From: Crambe crambe
Lineage: Eukaryota > Porifera > Demospongiae > Poecilosclerida > Crambeidae
Reading direction: 5' to 3'
Assembly: GCA_963924555.1 (NCBI GenBank)
Contig: OZ004594.1
Coordinates: 3,131,563-3,195,562, forward strand
Length of the DNA stretch: 64,000 nt
Below, piece by piece: positions 10,771-23,224 of this stretch (positions are counted from its first letter, which is position 1; the number at the start of each line of letters is the position of its first letter). The notes under the pieces are model-generated. The model saw only the letters and a program-made list of their open reading frames with translations, had not been told where the DNA came from and ran no database searches. The position numbers and the translations under genes were made by a program.

Positions 10771-13700
10771 TTATTTTCTACACATACTGAAAAGTGAGAT
10801 TGTTTTGAGTCTGTTGCAGAGCTGACCATATGTGGCCCCTTCCTTGGAGGACCACTTCTTCAGCACGAGGAGGGCTCGGTCTTCCTCTTCTGTCTTCACT
10901 TCTTCTATCTCCTCACTGGTCAGGGAGAGAAGGCAGGCCAGGGACGACCACTTGTATCCTACCACTCTGGCAAGTAACTCCAGAAACTCAACATCAGGTG
11001 TAATGGGTTGAAGCTTTGGGTCAAGCAGCTTTTTCTGGAGCTGAATGTGGTCACCTGTAGAATGAAATAACCATGCAGCCATGTAGCTAGCTATATAGCC
11101 ATGTATAATATTTATTGTCATAGTGACTCACTGTATTTCTCTTCAATTTCATTTGCTATGGCTCCCATGTCTATCTTCCTCAGTGCCTCCACAAGGTGCC
11201 ACCAGCATGGAGGGTCCAGAGAAGAGTGCATCCATCCTCTTACCAGTTCTCTCCTCCTTCTTTTGGCATCTTGAGGATGGTCCTCTTCTATGGCATCAAG
11301 GACACCTTGGGGAATATCAAGCTCAAGACCAAGGTCATACAGTTCTCTGACTAAATTTTTGAGATGATGGAGAATAGTGCGAAGTTCAATAGGGAACAAA
11401 CTGTTCCAATGAGTGAGCGTGCGCATGCATAGCAACTTAGAACGCTCCATCGATTTCTTTCCAGTGATACTGATTATCACTTCTTTTCCCTCTGTTAGAA
11501 CCCTCTCCACATCACTCATAGCAAAGAAGTTGTCCTCACTGAGATAGTCATCCTCACTTGTGGAGTCAAGTAGAAAGAACTGAAGTCCAATGGAGTGGCA
11601 GAACTCTTTCACGGTTTCCATAACACAACTAACTATGCTATTGAAGACACTAATGCAATTTTCAATTAAATTTTGCTTGCTTTTGGTGATAATCACCATC
11701 CTCTTGTTCACCATCTCCACCATGCACTCCACCCCCTCCTCCATCAGCCAGTGAACACCAGTTTTCAACATGGTGCAGCGACACTGGAAGTGGTTAGAAT
11801 GCTCGTCTACTATTCCACATGGAGCAGTGAGGGTGAACCTGGAGACTATTCTGAGGAGAAGGACATGAAGGAAGCGTGGGGGGAAGTAGTCATGAGGATC
11901 AGTGCACTGTGCAAGCCACCCAATACTGTAGCTGTCAGGAGGTGTGGACCATGACACTTCACTCCTATCTGCACTGCAGAGAGCAGGAAAGAACAAGAAA
12001 GACTGGGGACTAGATGAAGCGTCCTGTGGTGTGGAAAGGAACAGTCCTATATCTTTGTGCTTGATTTCTTGGCAGTACTGAAGATGAACAAGGCATTCCT
12101 TTGTGATGTATGATGGTAAGAGCTTCTGGAGGATATTTTCAGGGACAATTCCAATATTGAGGGAAGGAGCATATCCACGTTCACTCATTTTTTTAATATT
12201 TAGAATTGCATCCTTGGAAAACAGGGCTTTATGAACTCTATTGGTTAGTTGAGATGTGTTTAATATTATGTGGTAATCATGCTTAGTTCTGTCTCCTATC
12301 AGTAATAAAATACCAACCTCGTGGAGCTCATGCAGTATGGGGTGTAATAATTCAGCTTTATTGGGAAGGTGTACCCCAGTGTCCTCTATGTGGGATAGTA
12401 ATGTACTGACAGGACAAGCAGTGACATTGCTGAAATCTTTCTCCAATAACCCTAAAAGAATGCTTGCTTCAAAGGAAAGCCTATAACGTCGAGATTTACA
12501 AGTTAGGTTCGTAAATTTACTCTGGACCTCACTTATGTTTTTAGAACCTGGTTTACAGCAGTCTAGCATAAAATAACCAGTACTCTGCATCTCACTGGTA
12601 TAGAGAAGTGATTTTAGAAATTCATTTTTCAGTGTTAAGATTTCTTGAGTCACCAAATCTGAGTGACTCCCAATCACGATGAGGGAGGGCTCATTTTTAA
12701 ACTTTTGGTGTTTTATGAATGTGAACCAATAGTGCAGTGTATTCTCAATAACAGAATCATCTTCTCTTAAATCTGTCACTAAGATGAATATGTCGTCACC
12801 CTTACTTGATGAGGCAAGATTCTCAAGTATAGCAGCATGTGAGGAGTAGTACTCAGGGTCTCCAGCAAAGTCATAGAACTGGACTCTCCCATAGTGTTTA
12901 CTGGTATAAATACTAGGGACTATACCAGCAGTGTGAGGGGGTACAGTGGATTCAGATACTCTACTTCTGGATTTTAGAAAACCTTCCCTTTTAAGTGATT
13001 CAACAAGGGAACTCTTCCCTGCACCAGGATTACCAATGATAAATAACCTGATTATATGTTGTGCACCTGAGTACTTCTTCTTTGCTCGCTCTTGCATGCC
13101 ATGATAGTCAACCAGTGTTTTATCTCGATTCTGTTTCATGTACTCATTAATTAGTAATTTAGCATCACCTTTTGCTAAGTCCTTTGGAGTCTTTCCTGAA
13201 TTATTTCTTATCAGAATTGGAGCATTTTTTTGCAGTAATACCTCAACACATTTGGTATGGCCAAGAGCTGAACTAATATGAAGGGGAGTGTTACCATCAT
13301 TGTCTAATACTAAGGGGGATGTGAATTTATCAAGTAATAAAAGTATAACCTCTTCTTTACCTGCCAATGCTGCCACATGGAGTGGTGTGTCCTTTTCATG
13401 ATCCCTAACATTAATATCAGCCTTGTGGTCTCGTATCAGAGTTTGAACTAGGCTAACATTACCTCCCTTGCATGCAATATGTAATAATGATTGACCTTTA
13501 TAACCTTTGATATTAATGTCACAACCCACCTCATTAATTAAAAACAATGCAACCTTTTTTTCCCCACACAATGCTGCCACACTGAGTGGTGTGTCATTTT
13601 CATCATCCCTAGCATTGATATCAGCCTTGTGGTCTCGTATCAGAGTTTGAACTAGGCTAACATTACCTCCGTTGCATGCATCATGTAACAAAGACCGACC

Positions 13701-15458
13701 AAATTTGCCTTTAACATTAATATCACAGCCCATTTCATTAATTAAAAACAATGTAACTTCTTTTTTCCCACTAAATGCTGCCACATGGAGTGGTGTGTTA
13801 TTTTCATCATCCCTAGCATTGATATCAGCCTTGTGGTCTCGTATCAGAGTTTGAACTAGGCTAACATTACCTCCGTTGCATGCATCATGTAACAAAGACC
13901 GACCAAATTTGCCTTTAACATTAATATCACAGCCCATTTCATTAATTAAAAACAATGTAACTTCTTTTTTCCCACAAAATGCTGCCACATGGAGTGGTGT
14001 GTTATTTTCATCATCCCTAGCATTGATATCAGCCTTGTGGTCTCGTATCAGAGTTTGAACTAGGCTAACATTACCTCCGTTGCATGCATCATGTAACAAA
14101 GACCGACCAAATTTGCCTTTAACATTAATATCACAGCCCATTTCATTAATTAAAAACAATGTAACTTCTTTTTTCCCACAAAATGCTGCCACATTTAGTG
14201 GTGTATCATTTTGATTATCCCTAACATTGATATCAGCCTTGTGGTCTCGTATCAGAGTTTGAACTAGGCTAACATCACCTCCAATACATGCTGAATGTAA
14301 CAAAGAACGACCTTTATAACCTTTGACATTAATGTCACAACCCACCTCGTTAATTAAAAACAATGCAACCTCTTTTTTCCCACCCAATGCTGCCACATGG
14401 AGTGGTGTGTTATTATTATCATCCCTAGCATTGATATCAGCCAAGTGGTCTCGTATCAGAGTTTGAACTAGGCTAACATTACCTCCGTTGCATGCATCAT
14501 GTAACAAAGACCGACCAAATTTGCCTTTAACATTAATATCACAGCCCATTTCATTAATTAAAAACAATGTAACTTCTTTTTTCCCACAAAATGCTGCCAC
14601 ATGGAGTGGTGTGTTATTTTCATCATCCCTAGCATTGATATCAGCCTTGTGGTCTCGTATCAGAGTTTGAACTAGGCTAACATTACCTCCGTTGCATGCA
14701 TCATGTAACAAAGACCGACCAAATTTGCCTTTAACATTAATATCACAGCCCATTTCATTAATTAAAAACAATGTAACTTCTTTTTTCCCACAAAATGCTG
14801 CCACATTTAGTGGTGTATCATTTTGATTATCCCTAACATTGATATCAGCCTTGTGGTCTCGTATCAGAGTTTGAACTAGGCTAACATCACCTCCAATACA
14901 TGCTGAATGTAACAAAGAACGACCTTTATAACCTTTGACATTAATGTCACAACCCACCTCGTTAATTAAAAACAATGCGACCTCTTTTTTCCCACCCAAT
15001 GCTGCCACATGGAGTGGTGTGTTATTATTATCATCCCTAGCATTGATATCAGCCTTGTGGTCTCGTATCAGAGTTTGAACTAGGCTAACATTACCTCCTT
15101 TGCATGCCCAATGAAGTAATGTTTTATTGTTTTTACTTTTGATATTTGAAGGACAGTGATACTCATTCAATAGAGTAAGCACCACATGCTCCCACCCATT
15201 CAAAGCAGCATCTATTAGTGGTATGCAACCATTAATATCCTTAAAGAGTACATCAGCATTGAAGTCAGATATCAGTACTTTCACCATATCTAAGTGACCT
15301 TTAGCACAGGCATAATGCAGTGGAGTCCTCCCATTGGAGTCAGTACAGTTTACATTGTACTCACCACTTTGCAGTAATTCCCTGACCTTGTCCACATCAC
15401 CTGACTCTGCAGCTAGGTGGAGGGGAGCGACACCAGTGACTGAGGAAGTTGAGGCCAT
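10771..15458 (-). CDS. Gene B: ankyrin-Roc GTPase-COR-death-death protein, two exons
   Basis: Exon 1 is 15458-11132, intron 11131-11055 (77 nt, GTGAGT donor, CTACAG acceptor) and exon 2 11054-10771; the join is in phase and gives 1536 residues. Residues 1-118 are N-terminal ankyrin repeats; 119-662 are eight 68-residue double-ankyrin units; a terminal unit follows. The Roc GTPase spans about 800-960: P-loop GNPGAGKSS at 809-817, DFAG at 863-866, and SHSD at 931-934 in the place of the usual NKxD. A COR-like region follows to about 1230. Death domain 1 is about 1350-1440 (type I, PCWWHLVEAL). Exon 2 encodes a second death-fold domain (FLELLARVVGYKWSSLACLL). By family knowledge ROCO GTPases with death domains (DAPK1-like) signal in cell death. 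No kinase domain is present. A role as an intracellular sensor is inference. Confidence 0.85.
13440..15090 (-). repeat. Double-ankyrin 204-bp repeat array of gene B
   Basis: Eight full 204-bp units plus a diverged terminal unit. Units 1-3 and 4-6 are a duplicated 612-bp block: the same rare variants (INVRDNQNDTPLNVAAFCG, GKFGRSLLHDA) recur in the same order, and matching bases at 14281 and 14893 are exactly 612 apart. Confidence 0.9.
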
Positions 15459-15600
15459 AGCTTTTCATGTAACTTGCTTCTGTATAATATTAATAATAGC
15501 TATATGAGAGAGCTCAGTTGCCATAGAGACTACTTATAATCATAGGTCACATGGCATTACTATATAAAGTGTTTATGAATCTCTTTTGTCTCCACTACAG
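15459..15600 (-). promoter_or_regulatory. Promoter of gene B (type a)
   Basis: GTTGCCATAGAGAC at 15517-15530 (X-box consensus) lies 60 bp upstream of the ATG, and a TATA box (TATATAAAG on the plus strand, 15561-15569) lies about 100 bp upstream. The start site would fall near 15530. The 58 bp between ATG and X-box are unlike A, C and D but shared with E, defining promoter type a. Confidence 0.5.
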
Positions 15601-15816
15601 TACCACCCACCAGATTAGTAAATCTACTCAGTAGACAATGACCACAAATGCTCCACATCCTCTAACTACAGTCATTCCAAGTCCTCCATAGTGCACAGGT
15701 GAACTGAAATAACCCACCTACATTATCATTATTACAATGTACAATGATTCAAGTGTGCAACTAGAATTGTCATGAGACACCATAAAAAATATTGAAGCTA
15801 GGAGACATAACTATAT

Positions 15817-15930
15817 TCATAGTTCATCTTTGGGGATATCAGACTCCTCCCCTTCATCACTGGAGTCATTGTCATCATCCCATCACTATCATCTTCATCT
15901 TCATCTGAGACACCTTTCTTCTCTCTACAC
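15817..15930 (-). pseudogene. PDI acidic-tail/KDEL relic before gene B
   Basis: Same fragment as at 2329-2445: it ends in DIPKDEL and TGA, with a frame break inside the acidic run. Confidence 0.5.
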
Positions 15931-16025
15931 GTACATCCACCAGACTAATCCAAGATCTACACACAATGACACACTCTTGTTCACAATGGAGCAGCCAAAT
16001 AAATTGCTTGCTTTGATTAATTAGT

Positions 16026-16125
16026 GTGGATAAAGATTACTGGCAGGTGTAAGTACTGTAGCTATGACTGGTCTAGCTATTTGGATAAAGATTACTGGCA
16101 GGTACGTATAAGTGGTCTAGCTATT
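16026..16125. repeat. 52-bp minisatellite, two copies
   Basis: Short counterpart of the six-copy array at 2527-2870; the second copy is disrupted by a small change near 16100. Confidence 0.7.
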
Positions 16126-16214
16126 TGGATAATGTCTTGACCTGCACTTACTACATACTTATCATTATCATGCTACGTAAGTGTGCATACTTTTGGTCCA
16201 GTTGAGTAGCTCCA

Positions 16215-16440
16215 TGGTCATTACTTACTGCAAGATAACCATGGACCTAACCACACCTACTGATCTCAATGGTATCCTTGGTGATGAGGGAATGCCTGCT
16301 CCACTCTGTTCTCTATCTTGGTCACCACGTCCTTGTATATCATTGGCAAAGTGTTCTGCTAACTCATCCCAGATTGGTGCCAGCTGCTTGCAATGTCCAC
16401 ACCAAGGAGCATCTAGCTATAATGTACACCATGCCAATAA
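16215..16440 (-). pseudogene. PDI thioredoxin (CGHC) relic before gene B
   Basis: Matches the relic at 2955-3179, including [19 protein letters not shown], but with a further 4-bp insertion (AGCT-type, near 16415) that shifts the frame just before the active site. Confidence 0.6.
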
Positions 16441-16499
16441 AACACCACCACACTGAACTAGCTTCTAAGAAAACAACATTTAGACTTGATCACTTTGGA

Positions 16500-19400
16500 C
16501 TGACTTAGTAACATATATGTGTGTTAAGGCTGAAAATAGTAGTAACAGATGAATGGTGTTACCACACCATTCATTTCCAGCATAATATACATACTTACAA
16601 TGGAATTATAGGAAATGTGTTGCATCTGTGGAATGGAATACTCTAATGGGCCCATATTTTGCATGCAACTACTACTATGGGGTTAAGGGAACACAGTTAC
16701 ATTTAGCTTTTACTTACAACCAATCCAGAATTTGTATAACAGGCAGCCTCATAATGGATGAATATATATAAGTTATATGTAACTTAGTTCTTTTAATTAA
16801 TTGCAAAAAATGGATGGCTAGTTCTAGACCTTGATAAAAGGACAGTGATAATAAAAGCTGGTTTTCTGGATCCATAATCACCAGTGAATCACGTCCCATA
16901 GTGGTGGTAGCCATTGTTTAAGTCCAGTTATCCTAGTGGTAGCCATTATTGAAGTTATTGCAATAGTTAGAAGTCACAGCAAGCTCCTCATCTGGCATGC
17001 AATGAAGAGATACTTCCAATGCTTATGGAGTCTTCATTGACAGTACATACTGTAGGGGCATTTTAAAGGTTTAGGGATGCTAGCAAGTGTGTACTCACAA
17101 ACCATTAAGCAAAAATTTAAAATGTGAATACATTAATTGCATTCCAATACTGAATGAATATCACATATTCAAATATGAATATTTTTGTGACCACACCCCA
17201 TAGACCCAGTGTTACCTCACAGGGCCAGTCACTTGAGGTCAAGTAATGGAAGAGTGACAGGGAGACTGGACTCCCTGGAACTCCCCTAGTTCCTCTGTCA
17301 CTACTATGAAGCAGAGTCCAAGCACCACCTCATCCACAGCTTTGTAATAACTACATACACAGGAATTGGAATGATTATTAAAGGGACGTGCTATTAGCTT
17401 GCTTCAAGAGAGTATTCCTAACACTGTCACTATAAATCATGACTCACTATAATTAATATTTAATTGTGGAATACTTACTCTCAATACTGTCATGACAATA
17501 GATGACATCACACTCTTAAAGTTGGAATTTCTTAAAAGTTGGAGTCTCTTTACTGAGGGATTATCATCTGAATCTAGGAAGAGAGAGAGAGAGGAAGAAA
17601 TTGAAGATGATAGGAAAATGCCAAATGCTCGTTGCTTCCCATGAATGAAAACTCATAATCAATGCTCTCCATAATTGTCTTCTTTGAAGTTGAGATTCAG
17701 CAGATATGCACACCTTTGTCTTGATCACATGACGACTTGGAGGAAAAGGTCAACACATCACTAGTAGTGATGACCTCTTATTTATAGCTACCATGATGCA
17801 CTCACCAATGCTGTCTCCAAGTGCAAAGTATTGCAAGTTAGGATGTGAAAATAACACAAAAATGAGTAACTAGTTAATTAGAACACAAAGTAGCCAAAAA
17901 CATTGAAAAAACAAAATTAAAATATAAACAGATGAAAAATAATTGATGCAAGAGAGGATGCACTAAATGGAACAATCACACCTTTGATGATACACACACA
18001 CACTTAGAATAATACATTAGATTAGAAAGCCCTAAAGACAGTGTGTACCTTATTTCTAATTTATAGTGTAAAGATGTAATTGTTCTATTATTTCTAGTGT
18101 ATAAATGTACTGTATGTTCTTTATGACCTCTACAATAATACATACAACACATTTAAACACTAGAAAATAAGGTTGATGCACTAAATTAGAGAGGACACAC
18201 TAAAAGATTATTGGAAAGACATGTACAGAGAATTATCGGGCATGTTATTATAACAAGATGGCAAGATAGCTAAATCTCTTAACACTGTCAATTATGGATA
18301 ACACTCACTTATACAATAGAAGATATCAATTAACAGATTAGCTGTCATCTGAACCTACATAAAGGAAGAGAGGAACTAATTGAACATGATAAACAAGACA
18401 TAGTGCTCATTGCTCACCATGAATGAAACAATGCTAGCCATATTTGTCCTTTGACAATAGAGGGTCAGTAGCTACCGCATAGATAATGGTACACCATGTC
18501 TTGATCACATGACAATCTGGAGGAAAAGGTCAACACATCACTAGTAGTGATGACCTCTTATTCATACGTAGCTGCCATGATGCACTCACCAATGCTGTCT
18601 CCAAGTGCCAAGTATTGCAAGTTAGGATGTGAAAAATGAGTAGCTAGCTAATTATTATATAAAATCAAACAACAACAACAAAAATAACAACAAGACAACC
18701 AAATAGCCGTAAAAGTTGAGATTGGAGAACAAATTATGGTTGATGCCTAAATAATAGTATAGTACATGATAAAATAAATATGGTACACAACATAAATAGA
18801 AGATTTAAACACTAGAAGACTGGTGCACAAAATTAGAGGGTGTACTAAATAGAAGAGCTACACTTTTGAAGAGAAGATGCACCTTTAATACACAATCTTA
18901 AGGCACACAGGTAACAAAAATCTAAATAATGTAGAGGTAACAAAGAAATTATGGCTGGCTCACAAAAATAAGAGACAATACACTAAAACACTAAATAGAA
19001 ATGCTACATCTTTTAAAGTTACACACTGGATTAGTCTGGATTATGTATTATGTGGAGGTTTTGATTATATAGAAGACTGTACATGTTGATCCACAAGTAG
19101 AGGTTATGATAAACATCAGATTAGAACTAACACACTCTAGCTATAGATTGAGGACACATTACATTAGAGAGATACTAGAATAGGAAGATAAAGATGCACT
19201 CTAGATAGAGAATATAGAAGAAGATATACACTAAATAGAGGAATTAGAGATGTATACCAGAGAGAAGATACAAACAAAGTATGTATGAAAGGATAAGCTT
19301 GATATGAAGAAATCATATAAAAGACAACAAACACAATAATAGCAAGAGTAAGTAATAGCTAAGGTAAGTAGGTAATGGGTGTACCTAAAGGATGTTGGAG

Positions 19401-20290
19401 TCACATAACGAGACACTCGAACAGATAACACATTGGTCAGAGAGTCACATAGTCATTACATGTACACAACTGGAAGAGACATACCAAATAGAACACAGTG
19501 ACTGACTCATAATACTAAGCATGGGGGGACATTGTTCAATTATTATTGATACCATCTGGTCATGGTATATGATTTGAGTTCACTAGATGGACATGGCTAC
19601 ACTATCTTGAAGACCAGCTTCTATCATGCACTACATGTTTAGGTTTAGGGTTGCTGCATTAATATATAGCTAAGCCTTCATACTAAAAGAATAGAAGCCT
19701 ATTTTTGCTTCCAGTATAAATTAGCTAGCTAGGTAATCATGATGAAGAAAGAAATGTGCATTCAAATGAATATTGTATATTCCCATCATGAATAACACCC
19801 ACTGACCCTGTGAGGGGTTGCATTCCAATAACAAATGAATACCATATATCTCCATTATGAATAGCTACTTTGTGACCACACACACTGGAGGTTGCATTCC
19901 AACGGTATATTCCCATTATGTGATACTAGTCACCTTGAAGTCAAGTAGCTAACATAGCTAATGTGACTTGTAACTCAAGGATCTTGACTATATCCTTAAA
20001 GTCTTGCAGCCAGAGGATCATGGTCACATCATGGGTGTGGCTTTATTATTATTACTTTTTTAGGCTTAGCTATGTCAATAACCACAAATAAGGAGATCAG
20101 AATGATCAAAATTAGAGTGGCATCACTTAAGTTATGGGATGGTGGTGCATAAACTAAAAACTCTTCTTTCTCTTCATGTGCACATGCACCATGACATGCA
20201 CATAAGGGGTGGAGCCATGTAGGAGGCGAGCACCTGCACGCATGCACACATGAAGCAGTGAGCGCGAAAAATTTCTTATAAATAAAGAGA
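16500..20290. other. Spacer B-C, middle part: near-identical copy of 3240-7038, no gene seen
   Basis: Long stretches match spacer A-B almost base for base (for example 16980-17550 against 3721-4290), with small indels such as the shortened CAA tract at 18668-18695. No coding region is supported. Confidence 0.7.
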
Positions 20291-20293
20291 TTA

Positions 20294-20448
20294 TGTAGGG
20301 ATGGCCCTAAAAAATCTAGCTGGGCTGTAATGTACTGCAGCCTCATACATTATGTAGGTAGTGGATGTAAAATTAATGTAGAGATTGTTTCCATATGAGG
20401 CTGCAGTACTTTAACAGCCCAGCTAGATTTTTTAGGGCCATCCCTACA
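20294..20448. mobile_element. Small inverted-repeat element (MITE-like), copy 2
   Basis: Sister of 7041-7195 at the equivalent place: 54-bp inverted arms, TA on both sides. Shared position means it was present before the A-B spacer duplication. Confidence 0.7.
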
Positions 20449-20989
20449 TACCTTTTTTTGTGCTCATTAAAACATGCACACACACAAAAACACCTACACG
20501 CACACACAATAAGGGTACCTGTCAGGTTCATTCATTCCGATATGCACACAGCAAGTTTGAAGGCAGCACCTCATCTGAGAAGTTTCTGGTGAAAATATAG
20601 GCTGGATGCACCAGTGTGTGGTTGAAGAAGTTAACCTGATCAGTCTGTGGTGAGTTTATTGTAAATAAGTTATGATCCAATGTCATTTCTCTCCCTTCTT
20701 TGTACAATGATTTCTCATTTGGTGTTATATTATATAAAGAAGAAGTTTCCATAGCAACCAAGTATATAGTATATGGGGGTACATAGTTATACAACAAACA
20801 CTGAACAATGATAATTCTCTATACAAAATGAAGACATAAAATTCAAAAAGCTAAGATAAAAATTAGGTTATTGTAATCAATGTAGCAAATGTTTGTAATG
20901 AAGTTATTATGTAGGCATGTGATTGTACCAAAGGTTTGGAAATACACAATTATTGTGTAGCTCTTGATGTAGTAGAAGAGCTGAAAGTA
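20449..20989. other. Spacer B-C: stretch without a gene
   Basis: Counterpart of 7196-7727. It keeps GTTTCCATAGCAAC near 20745 and the sequence AATAAGTTATGATCC near 20665, which is the empty site of the element inserted in spacers C-D and D-E. Confidence 0.5.
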
Positions 20990-21640
20990 AGAGTTTAAGT
21001 ATTAACTGCAGCCGAAAAAAGTGTCTACTGTGGACGTCAAGTACGTACAGGTAGGTAAAGAGATAGCCGGATAAACAAAGAGTTTAAATATTAACTGTAG
21101 CCAGATAAAGGGTTCAAGTATTAACTGTGGCTGGAAAAAAGTTCAAGCATTAACTGTAGCTGGATAAAGAGTTCAAATATTATCTGTGGCCAAATAAAGA
21201 GTTCAAGTATTAACTGTAGCCAGATAAAGAGTTCGAATATTAACTGTGGTCGGATAAATATTAACTGTGGCCGAATAAAAATTTCAAGTATTAACTGTAG
21301 CCGGATAAAGAGTTCAAGTATTAACTGTAGCCAGATACGTAAAGAGTTCGAATACTAACTGTGGCTGGATAAAGAGTTCAAGTATTAACTGTAGCCGGAT
21401 AAAGAGTTCAAATATTAACTGTTGCCAGATAATTAGTTCAAATATTAGCTGTGGCCAGATAATGAGTTCAAGTATTAACTGTAGCCAGATAAAGATTTCA
21501 AATATTAACTGTAGCCGGATGAAGATTTCAGTTAATCAGTTATTAACTGTAGCCGGATAAAGAGTTTGTGGCCGGATAAAAACTTCAAGTATTATCTGTA
21601 GTCGGATAAAGATTTCAAGTATTAATTGGGCTGAAAGTTA
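20990..21640. repeat. 30-bp minisatellite array (spacer B-C, block 1)
   Basis: Degenerate copies of the GCCGGATAAAGAGTTCAA unit with several odd-length units. Confidence 0.85.
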
Positions 21641-21699
21641 TTAAATTGTTGCAAATGGAGGTAGAGATGGAAATTGTAGGGAAGAATCCTGTAAAAACT

Positions 21700-22214
21700 A
21701 ATCCTTGGCCCTCTCAGGATTTTATTTGAAGGATTTGATTGAGAAGTGTCCTTCTACTTCTCTGGACAATAACAAGAGAAAGAGAGAAAACAATGGCTAC
21801 ATGTCACATGGTAAATGGTCACAAATGATCATTACTCTTACCATGATTCACTAAAACTCATATGATACATCATTGCCTTAGATACTCACTATGGACCTGT
21901 CTCAGAAGAAGAACCCTATGAATATGGAACATAATAATTGGTCACATGACAGAGGAGAATGGTCACATGACTACTTACCTGGAGGGAATGTCATGTCACC
22001 TGGAAGAATTATTGCCAAGTTCCTGGAGGAGAATGGTCACATGACATCCAGGTGAGAGAATGACCACATGACCACCTGGAGGAGGAGATTATAAAAATAA
22101 ACAAGTAAAATGAGTCTACACTAACACTTACCAATTCCATTAGTGTGTGAAGTACTTGTGTTGTGCAGTTTCAATGGGAGGGAACTAGTATATATAGCAA
22201 CAGACTAATGATGG
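21700..22214 (-). other. Spacer cassette, B-C copy 1
   Basis: TATATATA box near 22190, GTAAGTGT donor and CTCCTCCTCCAG acceptor on the minus strand, with TCACATGA sites; same layout as 9370-9895. Confidence 0.4.
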
Positions 22215-23165
22215 AATGACTGTAGCCGGATAAAGAGTTCAAATATTAACTGTAGCCAGATAAAGAGTTCAAATATTAACTGTAGCCAGATAGAGTTCAA
22301 ATATTAACTGTAGCCAGATAAAGAGTTCAAGTATTAACTGTAGCCGGATAAAGAGTTCAAATATTAACTGTAGCCGGATAAAGAGTTCAAATATTAACTG
22401 TAGCCAGATAGAGTTCAAATATTAACTGTAGCCAGATAAAGAGTTCAAGTATTAACTGTAGCCGGATAAAGAGTTCAAATATTAACTGTAGCCGGATAAA
22501 GAGTTCAAATATTAACTGTAGCCAGATAGAGTTCAAATATTAACTGTAGCCAGATAAAGAGTTCAAGTATTAACTGTAGCCGGATAAAGAGTTCAAATAT
22601 TAACTGTAGCCGGATAAAGAGTTCAAGTATTAACTGTAGCTGGATAAAGAGTTCAAATATTAACTGTAGCCGGATAAAGAGTTCAAGTATTAACTGTAGC
22701 CGGATAAAGAGTTCAAATATTAACTGTAGCCGGATAAAGAGTTCAAATATTAACTGTAGCCAGGTAAAAATTTCAAGTATTAACTGTAGCCAGAAAAGAG
22801 TTCAAATATTAACTGTAGCCGGATAAAGAGTTCAAATATTAACTGTAGCCGGATAAAGAGTTCAAATATTAACTGTAGCCGGATAAAGAGTTCAAATATT
22901 AACTGTAGCCGGATAAAGAGTTCAAATATTAACTGTAGCCGGATAAAGAGTTCAAATATTAACTGTAGCCAGGTAAAAATTTCAAGTATTAACTGTAGCC
23001 AGAAAAGAGTTCAAATATTAACTGTAGCTGGATAATGAGTTCGGTGGCCGGATAAGAACTTCCAAGTATTACCTGTAGCCAGATAATGAGTTCAAGTATT
23101 AACTGTGGCCGGATCAAGTATTAACAGTGGCCAGATAAAGAGTTCAAATATTAACTTTGGCTGAA
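22215..23165. repeat. 30-bp minisatellite array (spacer B-C, block 2)
   Basis: About 30 units. A higher-order pattern is visible between about 22260 and 22600: a short GCCAGATAGAG unit (26 bp) recurs every four units, so groups of about 116 bp have themselves been duplicated. Confidence 0.9.
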
Positions 23166-23224
23166 CTGGACGAATAGTTGAAACAAATGGAGGTATATAA
23201 AGATTAAAATTGTAGGGAAGAGTG

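Noticed and set aside
10771..11121. Separate small gene starting MTINIIHGY
   Set aside because: The start lies in the intron of gene B; the conserved part begins exactly at the splice acceptor and joins exon 1 in phase.
13672..14670. Plus-strand frames of about 60 codons repeated in the ankyrin arrays
   Set aside because: They are antisense shadows of the 204-bp ankyrin unit and recur wherever the unit does.
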